Assembly: GCF_002929275.1 (NCBI RefSeq)
Contig: NZ_PJIK01000003.1
Location: 124,001 to 188,000 of the forward strand
Source of the DNA: Arthrobacter sp. ZGTC131
GTDB taxonomy: Bacteria; Actinomycetota; Actinomycetes; Actinomycetales; Micrococcaceae
DNA: 64,000 bases
Direction of reading: 5' to 3'
The notes under the pieces were generated by a model. It was not told the origin of the DNA, searched no databases, and saw only the letters and a list, made by a program, of their open reading frames with translations. Made by a program: the position numbers and the translations under genes. This document shows, piece after piece, positions 49,187 through 58,745 of this stretch (its first letter is position 1; each line of letters begins with the position of its first letter).

Positions 49187-50191
49187 ATGACGAACAACCC
49201 GGCAGCACCAGTTCATCTGGGTGACGGCCTCCGCGTAAGTCCGCTCGGGTTCGGCGGCATGGCGCTCACTCCCGTATACGGCGAGGTTGAGCCGGCGGAC
49301 GCGCTCCGGACGCTGCGGCACGCGGTGGATGCGGGCATCACCTTCATTGATACGGCGGACATCTACGGCGGCGGCAGCAACGAGGAGCTGATCGCCAAGT
49401 TGCTCAAGGACCGCCGCGGCGACGTCCAGCTGGCCACGAAATTTTCCCTCGTGGGCACGCCGTCCACCGGCTACACCGACATCCGCGGGGACGCAGCGTA
49501 CGTCAGGGAGGCAGCCGACCGCAGCCTCCTGCGACTCGGCACCGACGTGATCGACCTCTACTACATGCACCGCCGGGACGTCCGGGTCCCCATCGCGGAG
49601 ACGGTCGGGGCCATGGCCGAGCTCGTGCAGGCTGGCAAGGTCCGGCACCTGGGCCTGTCCGAGGTGACGGCCACTGAACTGCGCGAGGCCGCTGCCATCC
49701 ACCCCATTGCCGCAGTGCAAAGCGAATGGTCCATCTGGAGCCGTGACGTGGAACGGAACGTGGTTCCGGCTGCCGCGGAACTGGGCGTGGGCTTCGTGCC
49801 GTATGCGCCGCTCGGCCGGGGTTTCCTGACCGGAACGGTGGACGCGTTAAGGCTCGGCGACGGCGACTTCCGGCGCAACATTCCGCGCTTCGCCGAGGGA
49901 GCACTGGACGCCAACGCCGGAGTGGTGGACGCCGTGCGTTCCGTGGCGGCCGAGCTGGAAGCGACTCCGGCCCAGGTTGCCCTGGCTTGGCTGCTGGCCC
50001 ACGGCAGGCGGCTCGGCCTGCCGGTGGTCCCGATTCCCGGCACCCGCAAGGCGCACCGCATCGACGAAAACCTGGGAGCTCTCGCACTCGAGTTGAGCGC
50101 CGCCCAACTGGACGTGCTCGACGGCGCCGCGGACGCCGTCGTCGGGTCCCGGTCCGCGGATCCGCGGTGGGTGTCGCAGGGACGCGAGTAG
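49187..50191 (+). CDS. Aldo/keto reductase
   Basis: A 334-residue (beta/alpha)8 oxidoreductase. TFIDTADIYGGGSNEELIAK includes the catalytic Asp and Tyr, LATKF the Lys, and DLYYMHRRD the His. NADPH-binding residues lie near VVPIPGTRKAHRIDENLGAL. The TTG at 49181 is rejected for ATG 49187, with GGAG upstream. Specific substrate unknown. Confidence 0.9.
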   Translation: MTNNPAAPVHLGDGLRVSPLGFGGMALTPVYGEVEPADALRTLRHAVDAGITFIDTADIYGGGSNEELIAKLLKDRRGDVQLATKFSLVGTPSTGYTDIRGDAAYVREAADRSLLRLGTDVIDLYYMHRRDVRVPIAETVGAMAELVQAGKVRHLGLSEVTATELREAAAIHPIAAVQSEWSIWSRDVERNVVPAAAELGVGFVPYAPLGRGFLTGTVDALRLGDGDFRRNIPRFAEGALDANAGVVDAVRSVAAELEATPAQVALAWLLAHGRRLGLPVVPIPGTRKAHRIDENLGALALELSAAQLDVLDGAADAVVGSRSADPRWVSQGRE

Positions 50192-50354
50192 GCGCGTTCT
50201 CCGCCTCTGCCCGCCTCGGCCAGGCAGCTGAGCGCACAAAACCGCCGCGCCTCCGCATTCCGATACTGGAATCCGCGGTAGGCGTGGCGGCATTGTGCTC
50301 AGCCCTATTCTGGCTCGACGTGCTCCGTTGGCTCAGCTTCGTAGACTGAACCGC

Positions 50355-51005
50355 ATGGACACGCTCATTCACTCACTCCGGGACATCACCATCCGCCGCA
50401 TTTCAGTCAGCGAGATGGACAACAACGTGTATCTACTCACCGCCAAGGAATCCGGCGCGCAGCTGCTGATCGACGCCGCGGACGATCTCCCCGCGATTCA
50501 GTCGCTGCTCGCGGACGCCTCGGCGGACACCTCCGCGGCGCCGAAGCTGGCCCTGGTCGCCACCACGCATCAGCATTGGGACCACGTCAGGGCGCTCCCC
50601 GGCCTGGTGGAAGCCACGGGGGCCCGGACCGCCGCCGGAACTGATGACGCGCCGGAACTTCCGGTGCCCGTGGACGTGCTGCTGGACCACGGGGACGTCG
50701 GCAACTTCGCCGGCTTCGACGTGACGGCAGTGCATCTCCGCGGCCACACGCCCGGATCCATTGCGTTGGTGTACCAGGATCCGGAGGGCCCGGCCCACAT
50801 CTTCTCCGGGGACTCGCTGTTCCCCGGCGGCGTAGGGAACACGCAGAAGGATCCCGCACGGTTCGCCCAGCTGATCAGCGACGTGACCGAGCGGCTGTTC
50901 GACGTCTATCCGGACGACACCGTGGTGCATCCGGGCCACGGCAAGCCCACCACCCTGGGTGCCGAGCGTCCGCACCTTGACGAGTGGCGGGCCCGCGGCT
51001 GGTGA
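50355..51005 (+). CDS. MBL-fold hydrolase (glyoxalase II-like)
   Basis: A 216-residue metallo-beta-lactamase-fold protein: VSEMDNNVYLL, metal motif THQHWDH, RGHTPGSIAL, FSGDSLFPGGVGN, VVHPGHGKPT. The HxHxDH-His-Asp-His set is intact. Similar to short glyoxalase-II-like hydrolases. It is distinct from the MBL gene at 4790. No operon partner. Confidence 0.87.
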   Translation: MDTLIHSLRDITIRRISVSEMDNNVYLLTAKESGAQLLIDAADDLPAIQSLLADASADTSAAPKLALVATTHQHWDHVRALPGLVEATGARTAAGTDDAPELPVPVDVLLDHGDVGNFAGFDVTAVHLRGHTPGSIALVYQDPEGPAHIFSGDSLFPGGVGNTQKDPARFAQLISDVTERLFDVYPDDTVVHPGHGKPTTLGAERPHLDEWRARGW

Positions 51006-51062
51006 GCCTACGGGTATCCGCTGCGCTTTTGGTTCACGCGCGCTTTTGGACCGGCGCGCGCT

Positions 51063-51105
51063 AAAAGACGGACGCTACGGGAATCCCCGTAGCGTCCGTC
51101 CTTTT
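51063..51105. terminator. Bidirectional terminator before the DEAD-box gene end
   Basis: AAAAGACGGACGCTACGGG and CCCCGTAGCGTCCGTCCTTTT form a long GC-rich stem with A- and T-tracts on each side, between two convergent genes (50355-51005 and 51127-53019). Confidence 0.88.
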
Positions 51106-51126
51106 GACTAGCGAAAAACCGTAACC

Positions 51127-53019
51127 CTAGCGGCCGCGGCGTTCGTTCGAAGCCGGAGCCGATGCGCGGCGGGGGCCGCTGCGTGCCGGACGACCTTCGC
51201 CGGAACGGCCGTTGCCGCCGCCGGCGTAGGAGCCGCCCGAGGTCCCCCCGGTGTTGGAGGACCAGACTGCCTTGTTGCCGCCGGTGGCGCTGCCGGCAGC
51301 GCGCTGGCCGCCGGTGTTGCCGCCGGTGCGGGCACCGGCGCCGGCAGCGGCTGCACGCTGGCCCGTTGCCGGACGTCCGCTGCGCTGGCCACCCGTCGTC
51401 GGGCGACCGGTGCCGCCGCGGGGAGCATCGCTACGGGTGATGCGGGATTCGGAACGTCCGTCCGAACCGCGGCCAGCCGATGTACGGCCACCGGCGGCCG
51501 GAACGTCGTTGCGGTGCGTGGACGCCGTGCCACGGCCGCGTGCGTTGCGGCGTGCAGCTGCGGCTGCCTGGGCCCGGTCTTCGTTTTGCTCGATGACGCG
51601 GTCTGCGGCGTTGCGGGCTGCGGCCTGGCCTTCATAGGCCACGGCGCGGCGCTCTGCACGGGGCAGGTCGGTGCGGGGGGCTTCAGTCGAAACCCGTCCG
51701 CGTCCGCCGCGTCCGCCCCGGCCACCCGCGGTGGGTGCAGCCTGGCGGCGTGCGCGCTTGCGCTCTGCGTTGGCACCGGTGGAGGTGCCGCCGCCGTGCT
51801 GTGCAGCCTTGGCGGCGAGCAGCGCGGCGCGGGTGCGCGGATCGATCTTGTCGGCCATTTCGCCCACGAGTTCAGCAACCAGCGGGGAGTTGGCGGTGAC
51901 GCGCTCGAAGTTGACCTCGACGCCGGCAGCCTTCATCAGCTTCTTGACGTCTGTCTGCTGCTCGGGCAGGGTCAGCGTGACCACGGTTCCGTCCGAACCG
52001 GCACGTGCCGTACGGCCGGAGCGGTGCAGGTACGCCTTGTGCTCCGTGGGCGGGTCGACGTGGATGACGAGTTCGACGTCGTCCACGTGGACGCCGCGGG
52101 CGGCGACGTCGGTGGCCACCAGGACGCGGACCTCGCCGGAGGAGAACTCGGCCAGATTGCGGTCACGGGCGTTCTGCGACAGGTTGCCGTGCAGGTCGAC
52201 GGCGGGAATTCCGGCGTCGGTGAGGGTCTTGGCCAGCTTGCGGGCGTGGTGCTTGGTGCGCATGAAGAGCACGCGGCGGCCGGCGCCCGAGGCGAGCTCG
52301 ACGATCAGCTGCTTCTTGACGGTCTGGTCGTTGACCACGAGGACGTGGTGTTCCATCGTGGTGACGGCGGCCTGCGGATCGTCAACGGAGTGCGTCAGCG
52401 GGTTGGACAGGTAGCGCTGGACGATCTTGTCCACGCCATTGTCCAGCGTCGCGGAGAACAGCAGGCGCTGGCCCTGGCTCGGGGTCATGTCCATGAGCTT
52501 CTTGACCACCGGCAGGAAGCCGAGGTCGGCCATGTGGTCGGCCTCATCCAGCACGGTGACCTCAACGGCCTCGAGGGTCAGGATGCGCTGGCGGATGAGG
52601 TCCTCCAGGCGGCCCGGGCAGGCGATGACAATGTCGACGCCGGCGCGCAGGGCCTTCTCCTGGCGCGCCTGGGAGATGCCGCCGTAGATCACGGTGGTGT
52701 TCAGGCCCATGGCCTTGGCCATCGGTTCGATGGTGGCGTTGATCTGCGTGGCCAGCTCACGGGTGGGTGCAAGGACCAGGCCCATGGGACGGCCGGGCTT
52801 GCGGAAGTGCTTGGCTTCGCGTTCGGCGAGGCGGGCCACCAGCGGGATGGCAAAGGCGATGGTCTTGCCGGATCCGGTGCGGCCGCGGCCCAGGACGTCG
52901 CGTCCGGCCAGGGTGTCCGGGAGGGTCTTGACCTGGATGGGGAACGGCTCAACGATTCCCTGTGCGGTCAGCGTTTCGGCGAGTGCCTTGGGCGTGCCGA
53001 GGGCAGCGAAAGTAGTCAT
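51127..53019 (-). CDS. DEAD-box RNA helicase with long basic tail
   Basis: A 630-residue RNA helicase. Motifs in order: PFPIQVKTLP (Q), GRGRTGSGKT (I), PTRELATQI (Ia), DEADHMADLG (II), LLFSATL (III), then VLFMRTKHHARKLA, VLVATDVAARGVHVDD and HRSGRTARAG (VI). After ~405 comes a ~225-residue Gly/Arg/Ala-rich tail (GGRGGRGGRGRV; GGTSGGSYAGGG) that likely binds RNA. The ATG at 53019 is chosen as the family start. A long structured leader precedes it, as is common for cold-inducible helicases. Confidence 0.92.
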   Translation of the reverse strand: MTTFAALGTPKALAETLTAQGIVEPFPIQVKTLPDTLAGRDVLGRGRTGSGKTIAFAIPLVARLAEREAKHFRKPGRPMGLVLAPTRELATQINATIEPMAKAMGLNTTVIYGGISQARQEKALRAGVDIVIACPGRLEDLIRQRILTLEAVEVTVLDEADHMADLGFLPVVKKLMDMTPSQGQRLLFSATLDNGVDKIVQRYLSNPLTHSVDDPQAAVTTMEHHVLVVNDQTVKKQLIVELASGAGRRVLFMRTKHHARKLAKTLTDAGIPAVDLHGNLSQNARDRNLAEFSSGEVRVLVATDVAARGVHVDDVELVIHVDPPTEHKAYLHRSGRTARAGSDGTVVTLTLPEQQTDVKKLMKAAGVEVNFERVTANSPLVAELVGEMADKIDPRTRAALLAAKAAQHGGGTSTGANAERKRARRQAAPTAGGRGGRGGRGRVSTEAPRTDLPRAERRAVAYEGQAAARNAADRVIEQNEDRAQAAAAARRNARGRGTASTHRNDVPAAGGRTSAGRGSDGRSESRITRSDAPRGGTGRPTTGGQRSGRPATGQRAAAAGAGARTGGNTGGQRAAGSATGGNKAVWSSNTGGTSGGSYAGGGNGRSGEGRPARSGPRRASAPASNERRGR

Positions 53020-53178
53020 GTGTTTATCAGGGTCTTTCGGGCGGTATCCATGCGGATATCGGCCCCCGATGCCGGTTGGCTCAGGGGGTCGCCGAGGAAA
53101 AGTCAGGTGATCAACCGGCCGGCGTAATGCGGCTGGGACCAAATAGCGTTCATCGACGCAGGATGTGCCTCTCACATG

Positions 53179-53248
53179 AAAAAAGCCCACCCCCTGCAAG
53201 GACGGATCCGTTGCGGGGTTCCGGTTGATGGACCGGAACAAAGTGGGC
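53179..53248 (-). promoter_or_regulatory. Structured leader and attenuator-like terminator of the DEAD-box gene
   Basis: Read on the minus strand, GCCCAC (53248-53243) pairs with GTGGGC (53190-53185), enclosing two stems: TTCCGGT/ACCGGAA (53238-53219) and an imperfect stem between CCCCGCAA and TTGCAGGGG (53218-53191). Six T follow the closing stem (53184-53179). A possible -10 TAGACT lies at 53277-53272. The layout suits an attenuator ~160 bases before the start codon. Confidence 0.55.
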
Positions 53249-53289
53249 ATCACTGCACATCAAGTTCCACCAGTCTAGCATCAGCCAAC

Positions 53290-53755
53290 CGCGCACCCGT
53301 CATCGGCCCTGTCACCGAGCCGGGCGCCGGGCACCCGGCTCACCGCCGGGACAACACCGGCGTCATCCTCCTATGGGCCGCGCGCGACGCTGTGACGAAT
53401 ATTACGTCGGACACCGGGCGACATTTGAGGCTGTCATGCTGAACAGATGTCGACTCTCTCTTCGTCGCTCCGCGGCCCGGCCGGCGGTGCCCGCCCCGCC
53501 TTGGCGCGAGGCCACAAATCCCCGCTACGCAGGGAAAACGCCCCTACCCGCCGGCAGGACCCCGCAAACTTCGCCGGCGTTCGGGCGGCCGGTGCCGCCA
53601 GCCGGCACGGTCGGGCGGCAGGCCTCAGGGTGGCCGCCTGCTCCTAGTCTTAACCCACCCCCAAATTGTTAGTTCCGTCACATCGTCGGCGGATCAATGC
53701 GGCCGGCTATGTACCTGGATGCATCGCCGGCACCTGTGACAAGGAAGAAGACTTG
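53290..53755. other. Intergenic region between helicase leader and permease
   Basis: About 465 bases holding promoters for divergent genes. A 66-codon Arg/Ala-rich plus-strand frame at 53447-53647 has no clear ribosome site and is not called. Nothing else was recognised. Confidence 0.4.
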
Positions 53756-55246
53756 ATGTCTGAACGCACCACCACCGTTCCCGTTCAACCACCCACAGCA
53801 ACTGGCGCACCCGGACAGGGCAAGGACGAGCACCTCAGCCGGGCCCTGGGCAACCGCCACATCCAGCTCCTGGCCATCGGCGGCGCCATCGGCACCGGAC
53901 TGTTCATGGGCTCGGGCAAGACCATCTCCCTCGCCGGGCCCTCGGTGATCTTCGTGTACATGATCATCGGCTTCATGCTGTTCTTCGTTATGCGCGCCAT
54001 GGGCGAAATCCTGCTGTCCAACCTGAACTACAAGTCCTTCAGCGATTTCGCGGGCGACCTCCTCGGTCCCTGGGCAGGGTTCTTCACGGGCTGGTCCTAC
54101 TGGTTCTTCTGGGTGGTGACGGGCGTGGCTGACATTGTGGCGATCGCCGGGTACGTCGACAAGCTCGCCCCCGGCACACCCCTGTGGATTCCCGCGCTGA
54201 TCACGCCGGTGGTCCTGATCCTGCTGAACCTCCCTACCGTTAAGGCCTTCGGCGAAGCCGAGTTCTGGTTCGCGATCATCAAGGTTGTGGCGATTCTCGC
54301 CCTGATCGCCACCGGCGCGATCATGATCGCCACCCACTTCACCTCGCCCAGCGGCGCGGTGGCCAGCCTTGCCAACATCTGGAACGACGGCGGGATGTTC
54401 CCGCACGGCATGTTCGGCTTCATCCTTGGCTTCCAGATCGCCATCTTCGCCTTCGCCGGCATCGAGCTGGTCGGCACTGCCGCAGCGGAAACCAAGGACC
54501 CGGAAAAGAACCTCCCCCGGGCCATCAACTCCATCCCCATCCGCGTGCTGCTGTTCTATGTCGGCGCACTCGTGGTCATCATGGCCGTCAACCCGTGGCG
54601 CAGCATCGACCCCGCCAGCAGCCCGTTCATCGGCATGTTCACCCTGGCCGGCCTGGGGATCGCCGCCGTGGTCATCAACCTGGTGGTCCTGACGTCCGCC
54701 GCGTCCAGCGCCAACTCCGGTATCTACTCCACCTCGCGCATGGTCTACGGTCTGGCCCAGGACGGCAACGCCCCGAAATCCTTCGGCAAGCTGAGCGCCC
54801 GCAAGGTCCCGCAGAACGCCCTCCTGTTCTCCTGCATCTTCCTGCTGGCCGGACTGATCCTGCTGTATGCGGGCGACTCCGTGATCGGCGCGTTCACCGT
54901 GGTCACCTCGGTGGCGTCCGTCCTCACGATGTTCGTCTGGTCCATGATCCTCGTCAGCTACATCGTGTTCCGCCGCCGGCGCCCGGAGCTCCACGCGGCG
55001 TCCTCCTTCAAGATGCCCGGCGGAACCTTCATGCCGTACGTGGTCCTGGCGTTCTTCGTCTTCATGCTGGTGGCCCTGGCCCAGGCCGAGGACACCCGGC
55101 TCGCCCTGGTGGTTGCCCCGCTGTGGTTCCTGCTGCTGGGCGCCGCCTGGTACTTCAACCGCCAGACACCCCTCCAGCAGGCCAGGATCGCGGAATGGAC
55201 GGCGGGCAACAACGCCACCGCCGCATCGCCTGCGGCCAAGGCCTAG
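53756..55246 (+). CDS. Amino-acid permease (APC superfamily, AAT/CycA-like)
   Basis: A ~496-residue, 12-helix transporter. The hallmark of the AAT branch is RHIQLLAIGGAIGTGLFMGSG after a short polar N-terminus; FGFILGFQIAIFAFAGIELVGTAAAETKDPEKNLPRAI is the central conserved loop, followed by SRMVYGLAQDGNAPKSF. Cargo is likely D-alanine/D-serine/glycine or a similar neutral amino acid. ATG 53756 has AAGGAAG upstream. A strong terminator follows. Confidence 0.9.
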   Translation: MSERTTTVPVQPPTATGAPGQGKDEHLSRALGNRHIQLLAIGGAIGTGLFMGSGKTISLAGPSVIFVYMIIGFMLFFVMRAMGEILLSNLNYKSFSDFAGDLLGPWAGFFTGWSYWFFWVVTGVADIVAIAGYVDKLAPGTPLWIPALITPVVLILLNLPTVKAFGEAEFWFAIIKVVAILALIATGAIMIATHFTSPSGAVASLANIWNDGGMFPHGMFGFILGFQIAIFAFAGIELVGTAAAETKDPEKNLPRAINSIPIRVLLFYVGALVVIMAVNPWRSIDPASSPFIGMFTLAGLGIAAVVINLVVLTSAASSANSGIYSTSRMVYGLAQDGNAPKSFGKLSARKVPQNALLFSCIFLLAGLILLYAGDSVIGAFTVVTSVASVLTMFVWSMILVSYIVFRRRRPELHAASSFKMPGGTFMPYVVLAFFVFMLVALAQAEDTRLALVVAPLWFLLLGAAWYFNRQTPLQQARIAEWTAGNNATAASPAAKA

Positions 55247-55273
55247 CTCCCGAAACCCCTGCTAGAGAGCCAC

Positions 55274-55315
55274 AAACCGCGCGGCGGAACACTTCGGTGT
55301 TCCGCCGCGCGGTTT
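55274..55315 (+). terminator. Terminator after the permease
   Basis: A 19-bp perfect stem (55274-55292 with 55297-55315) with a TTCG tetraloop, beginning AAACCGCGCGG and ending with TTT then CTTTG. Confidence 0.9.
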
Positions 55316-55518
55316 CTTTGTGCCGGCAGCCACGTCCGCGGCCGCGTCCACCGGGCCGCCCACACGGTTTCCGCGCCCACGGTGTCCCGGTCCACGGTGA
55401 GGAAGGTGTTAAACGGAAATTACACGGCCAGCCGGGCGCTGTAACAAGCGCGGCGAAGGATGGACGTATGCCGGGCCGCCAACCTGGTGCAGCGTCCCTC
55501 CGCCGAAAGGATCTGACC

Positions 55519-55866
55519 GTGACCTTGAAGAACCTCTTCCTCCAGGGCGTCTTCCCGTTCGACGGAGCCGGCCTGGAAAAGCCGGTGCCCATCCACAGCC
55601 AGCTCTCGCACTACGTTCCCGACGGCGTGATCAACCAGACGCTGTATTTCCGGGGCGGCAACTCCTCCCCTGAGCTCATCACCGTGGTCCTGATGCGGGA
55701 CGGCGTGCCCATGCGGTACTTCCCCATCGGGGCCAAGGGCAATGTCCACGTACCGCTCCGGGTGGTGGAGGACATCGACGGCGGTTCGCTGATCGAGCTC
55801 CAGCTGCTCGCGGACACGGGAGTCACCGGCGCCGTGGTGGTCGATCTGGGCATGGTGGAGCACTGA
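55519..55866 (+). CDS. Small conserved protein coupled to nirB
   Basis: A 115-residue soluble beta-rich protein: LKNLFLQGVFPFDG, HSQLSHYVPDGVINQTLYFRGGN, ITVVLMRDGVPMRYFPIGAKGNVHVPLRVVEDIDGG. GTG 55519 has AAAGGA eight bases upstream. Its TGA overlaps the nirB ATG (TGATG). No domain recognised; because it heads the nirBD operon, a role in assembly, regulation or activity of the nitrite reductase is plausible. Regulation by nitrogen status would be expected, but no operator was identified. Confidence 0.7.
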   Translation: MTLKNLFLQGVFPFDGAGLEKPVPIHSQLSHYVPDGVINQTLYFRGGNSSPELITVVLMRDGVPMRYFPIGAKGNVHVPLRVVEDIDGGSLIELQLLADTGVTGAVVVDLGMVEH

Positions 55867-58379
55867 TGACCACGCTGGCCAGCCGGGCCGCCCGGACCAG
55901 GACTGTTGATTCCCGCCGTCGGCTGGTGGTGATCGGCAACGGCATGGCCGGGGCGCGCGCCGTCGAGGAGATCCTGGCCCGCGGCGGGGCGGTGCAGTAT
56001 CGGATCACCATGTTCGGTGACGAGCCGTACGGAAACTACAACCGGATCATGCTCAGCCACGTCCTCTCCGGCGAGGAGGACACCGGCAACATCTTCCTCA
56101 ACTCACTGGCCTGGTACCGGGACAATGACATCACGCTGCACGCCGGAGTCCGGGTGGGCAGGATCGACCGCTTCGCCAAGCTGGTGTTTTCCGACGACGG
56201 CCGGGCCACTCCGTACGACGTCCTGGTCATCGCCACGGGCAGCCGCTCGCACCTGCCGCCGTTGGACGGCATGTACACGCCGGGCGGGCGCCTGCTGCCG
56301 GGGATTTTCGCCTTCCGCACCATCGACGACACCACCGGCATGGTCGCCTACGCCCAGCAGGACAACCATCACCGCGCCGTGGTGATCGGCGGCGGCCTGC
56401 TGGGGTTGGAAGCCGCGCGGGGACTGCAAAGCCACGGCATCGACGTCGAGGTGGTGCACTCCGGCAACCACCTCATGAACGCACAGATGGGGCCCGACGG
56501 CGGGGCGGTGCTGCGCCGCAGCGTGGAAGCCCTCGGCATCACCGTCCACACGGGCAGCCGGACCACGGCCGTCCTGGGCGTGGACAAGGTGCGGGGCGTC
56601 AGGCTGCGGGACAAGCCGGACATCGAGTGCGACATGGTGGTGGTGGCCGCCGGCATCCGCCCCAACGTGGACGTCGCGGTCACGGGCGGCCTGCCCGTGG
56701 AGCGCGCCATCGTGGTGGATGACCAGATGCGCGTGCCCGACGAGGACGCGATCTACGCAGTGGGAGAGTGCGTCCAGCACCGCGGCGAGGTGTACGGGCT
56801 GGTGGCGCCGCTGTGGGAGCAGGCTGCCGTGCTGGCCGACCACGTGACCGGCGCCAACCCGAAATCGGCCTACCTGGGCTCCCGGACCGCCACCAAACTG
56901 AAGGTGGCCGGCGTCGACGTCGCGTCCATGGGGCTGCAGGGCCCGGAACGGGACACCGATGAGCACGTGGTGTTTTCGGAGCCGAGCCGCGGGGTCTTCA
57001 AGTCCATCGTGATCCGGGACGGCAAGATCGTGGGCGCAACCCTGCTCGGTGATAGCCGCAAGGTGGCGTACCTGACGCAGGCGTTCGACCGCGGCCTGCC
57101 GCTTCCCGAAGAACGCGTCTCGCTGCTGTTCGACATCGGCGGGCCGGGTGAGGAAACGGGAGTGGCGGAACTGGCCGGCGACGCCCAGGTCTGCAACTGC
57201 AACGGCGTCAGCAAGCAGGCGCTGGTGGATACTGTGGCCGGCGGCTGCACCACGCTGGCCGGCGTCATGGATGCCACGCGGGCGGGCAAGGGCTGCGGCT
57301 CGTGCAAGCTGCTGGTCCGCCAGGTGGTGGAGTGGGCCGCCGACGGCGCCGTGGAGGAGGACCCCGCGGCGGCGTATTACGTTCCGGGCGTGCCGCTGGA
57401 AAAGGCCGCGCTGATGACGGCGATCCGCGAGCAGGGGCTGCGGTCCGTGTCCGCGGTGTTCGCTGCCCTGGCCCCTGGCGGCGCCGAGGACGCGAAGTCG
57501 AAGATGGGCCTGGCCTCGCTGCTGAAGATGATGTGGGCCGGCGAGTACATCGACGAGCGGGACGCGCGGTTCGTCAACGACCGCGTCCACGCCAACATCC
57601 AGCGCGACGGCACGTTCTCCGTGGTGCCGCAGATGAAGGGCGGCGTGACGTCACCGGAGCAGCTCCGCCGGATCGCCGACGTCGCGGACAAGTACAAGAT
57701 CCCCATGGTGAAGCTCACCGGCGGGCAGCGGATCGACCTGCTGGGTGTTCCCAAGGAGGACTTGCCGAAGGTCTGGGCCGATCTCGGCATGCCGTCCGGC
57801 TACGCCTACGGCAAGAGCTTCCGCACGGTGAAGACGTGCGTGGGGCAGGAGTACTGCCGCTTCGGCACGGGCGACTCCACCCGGCTGGGCGTCGAGATCG
57901 AGTCCCGCTTCCAGGGCATCGAGTCGCCGGCGAAGCTGAAGCTTGCCGTGTCCGGCTGCCCGCGCAACTGCGCGGAATCGCTGGTCAAGGACGTTGGAGT
58001 GGTGGCGGTGGACGGCGGCCGCTGGGAGGTCTATGTGGGCGGGGCGGCCGGGGCCCACATCCGGAAGGGCGATCTGCTGGCAACGGTGGACAGCCCCGAG
58101 ACCGTGAAGCTGCTGGCGGGCCGCTTCATGCAGTACTACCGCGAGCGCGCCAACTGGCTGGAACGGACGTACTCCTTCGTGCCGCGGATGGGGATCGAGC
58201 ACCTCCGTGCCGTAATTGTCGACGACGCCGAAGGCCTGGGCGCGCAGCTCGACGCCGCCATGCAGGAGTCGGTGGACGCCTACGTTGACCCGTGGACCGA
58301 ACGCGACGACCCCTTCACGCCCGGCCAGTTCCGCACCTCGCTCCCCCTTGAGGTCCTTCCCCAGGTGCCGGTCCGATGA
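55866..58379 (+). CDS. nirB: Assimilatory nitrite reductase [NAD(P)H] large subunit
   Basis: An 837-residue multidomain enzyme. N-terminal FAD/NAD(P) oxidoreductase (VVIGNGMAGARAVEEIL; YDVLVIATGSRSHLP; VVIGGGLLGLEAARGL), a BFD-like [2Fe-2S] region (VCNCNGVSKQ, GCGSCK; about 440-480), then the nitrite/sulfite reductase halves with siroheme/[4Fe-4S] cysteines CVGQEYC (about 658 and 664) and SGCPRNC (about 698 and 702). It reduces nitrite to ammonium in six electrons. Overlaps its partner nirD by four bases. Confidence 0.95.
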   Translation: MTTLASRAARTRTVDSRRRLVVIGNGMAGARAVEEILARGGAVQYRITMFGDEPYGNYNRIMLSHVLSGEEDTGNIFLNSLAWYRDNDITLHAGVRVGRIDRFAKLVFSDDGRATPYDVLVIATGSRSHLPPLDGMYTPGGRLLPGIFAFRTIDDTTGMVAYAQQDNHHRAVVIGGGLLGLEAARGLQSHGIDVEVVHSGNHLMNAQMGPDGGAVLRRSVEALGITVHTGSRTTAVLGVDKVRGVRLRDKPDIECDMVVVAAGIRPNVDVAVTGGLPVERAIVVDDQMRVPDEDAIYAVGECVQHRGEVYGLVAPLWEQAAVLADHVTGANPKSAYLGSRTATKLKVAGVDVASMGLQGPERDTDEHVVFSEPSRGVFKSIVIRDGKIVGATLLGDSRKVAYLTQAFDRGLPLPEERVSLLFDIGGPGEETGVAELAGDAQVCNCNGVSKQALVDTVAGGCTTLAGVMDATRAGKGCGSCKLLVRQVVEWAADGAVEEDPAAAYYVPGVPLEKAALMTAIREQGLRSVSAVFAALAPGGAEDAKSKMGLASLLKMMWAGEYIDERDARFVNDRVHANIQRDGTFSVVPQMKGGVTSPEQLRRIADVADKYKIPMVKLTGGQRIDLLGVPKEDLPKVWADLGMPSGYAYGKSFRTVKTCVGQEYCRFGTGDSTRLGVEIESRFQGIESPAKLKLAVSGCPRNCAESLVKDVGVVAVDGGRWEVYVGGAAGAHIRKGDLLATVDSPETVKLLAGRFMQYYRERANWLERTYSFVPRMGIEHLRAVIVDDAEGLGAQLDAAMQESVDAYVDPWTERDDPFTPGQFRTSLPLEVLPQVPVR

Positions 58380-58726
58380 GCCCCGAACTGAGCCCCGGTC
58401 AGGGCGCCGGTCAGGGCGCCGGCCTGCATGTCCTCGGCCCGCTGGACCAGGTTCCCGTGGGCGAGGGCCGGGCGTTTGGCGTGGCGGGCGAGCAGGTCGC
58501 GGTGTTCCGGCTGCGGGACGGTTCGCTCCGCGCCCTCTCGGCCGTCTGTCCGCACAAGGGCGGCCCGATCGCCGACGGCACCATCGACCAGGCCGTGGTG
58601 ATGTGCCCGCTGCACCAGCACGCCTTTGCGCTGGACACCGGATGCTCCACCACCGGGGCCGGCCCGCTCCGCAGCTATCCGGTGTTCGCGGACGGGAACC
58701 GGAACATCGTCCTGCAGCTCCCCTGA
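58376..58726 (+). CDS. nirD: Nitrite reductase small subunit (Rieske-like)
   Basis: A 116-residue NirD. CPHKGGPIADG and CPLHQHAF keep the C-x-H and C-x-x-H pattern, so this copy looks like a true [2Fe-2S] Rieske domain; many NirD proteins lack these ligands. The N-terminus holds a short tandem (QGAGQGAG). Translation is coupled to nirB by ATGA. Confidence 0.9.
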   Translation: MSPELSPGQGAGQGAGLHVLGPLDQVPVGEGRAFGVAGEQVAVFRLRDGSLRALSAVCPHKGGPIADGTIDQAVVMCPLHQHAFALDTGCSTTGAGPLRSYPVFADGNRNIVLQLP

Positions 58727-58745
58727 TCCCTTCCCCGACAAGGTC

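Noticed and set aside
53447-53647. 66-codon plus-strand ORF upstream of the permease
   Set aside because: No ribosome site, Arg/Ala-rich composition and no domain; treated as intergenic.
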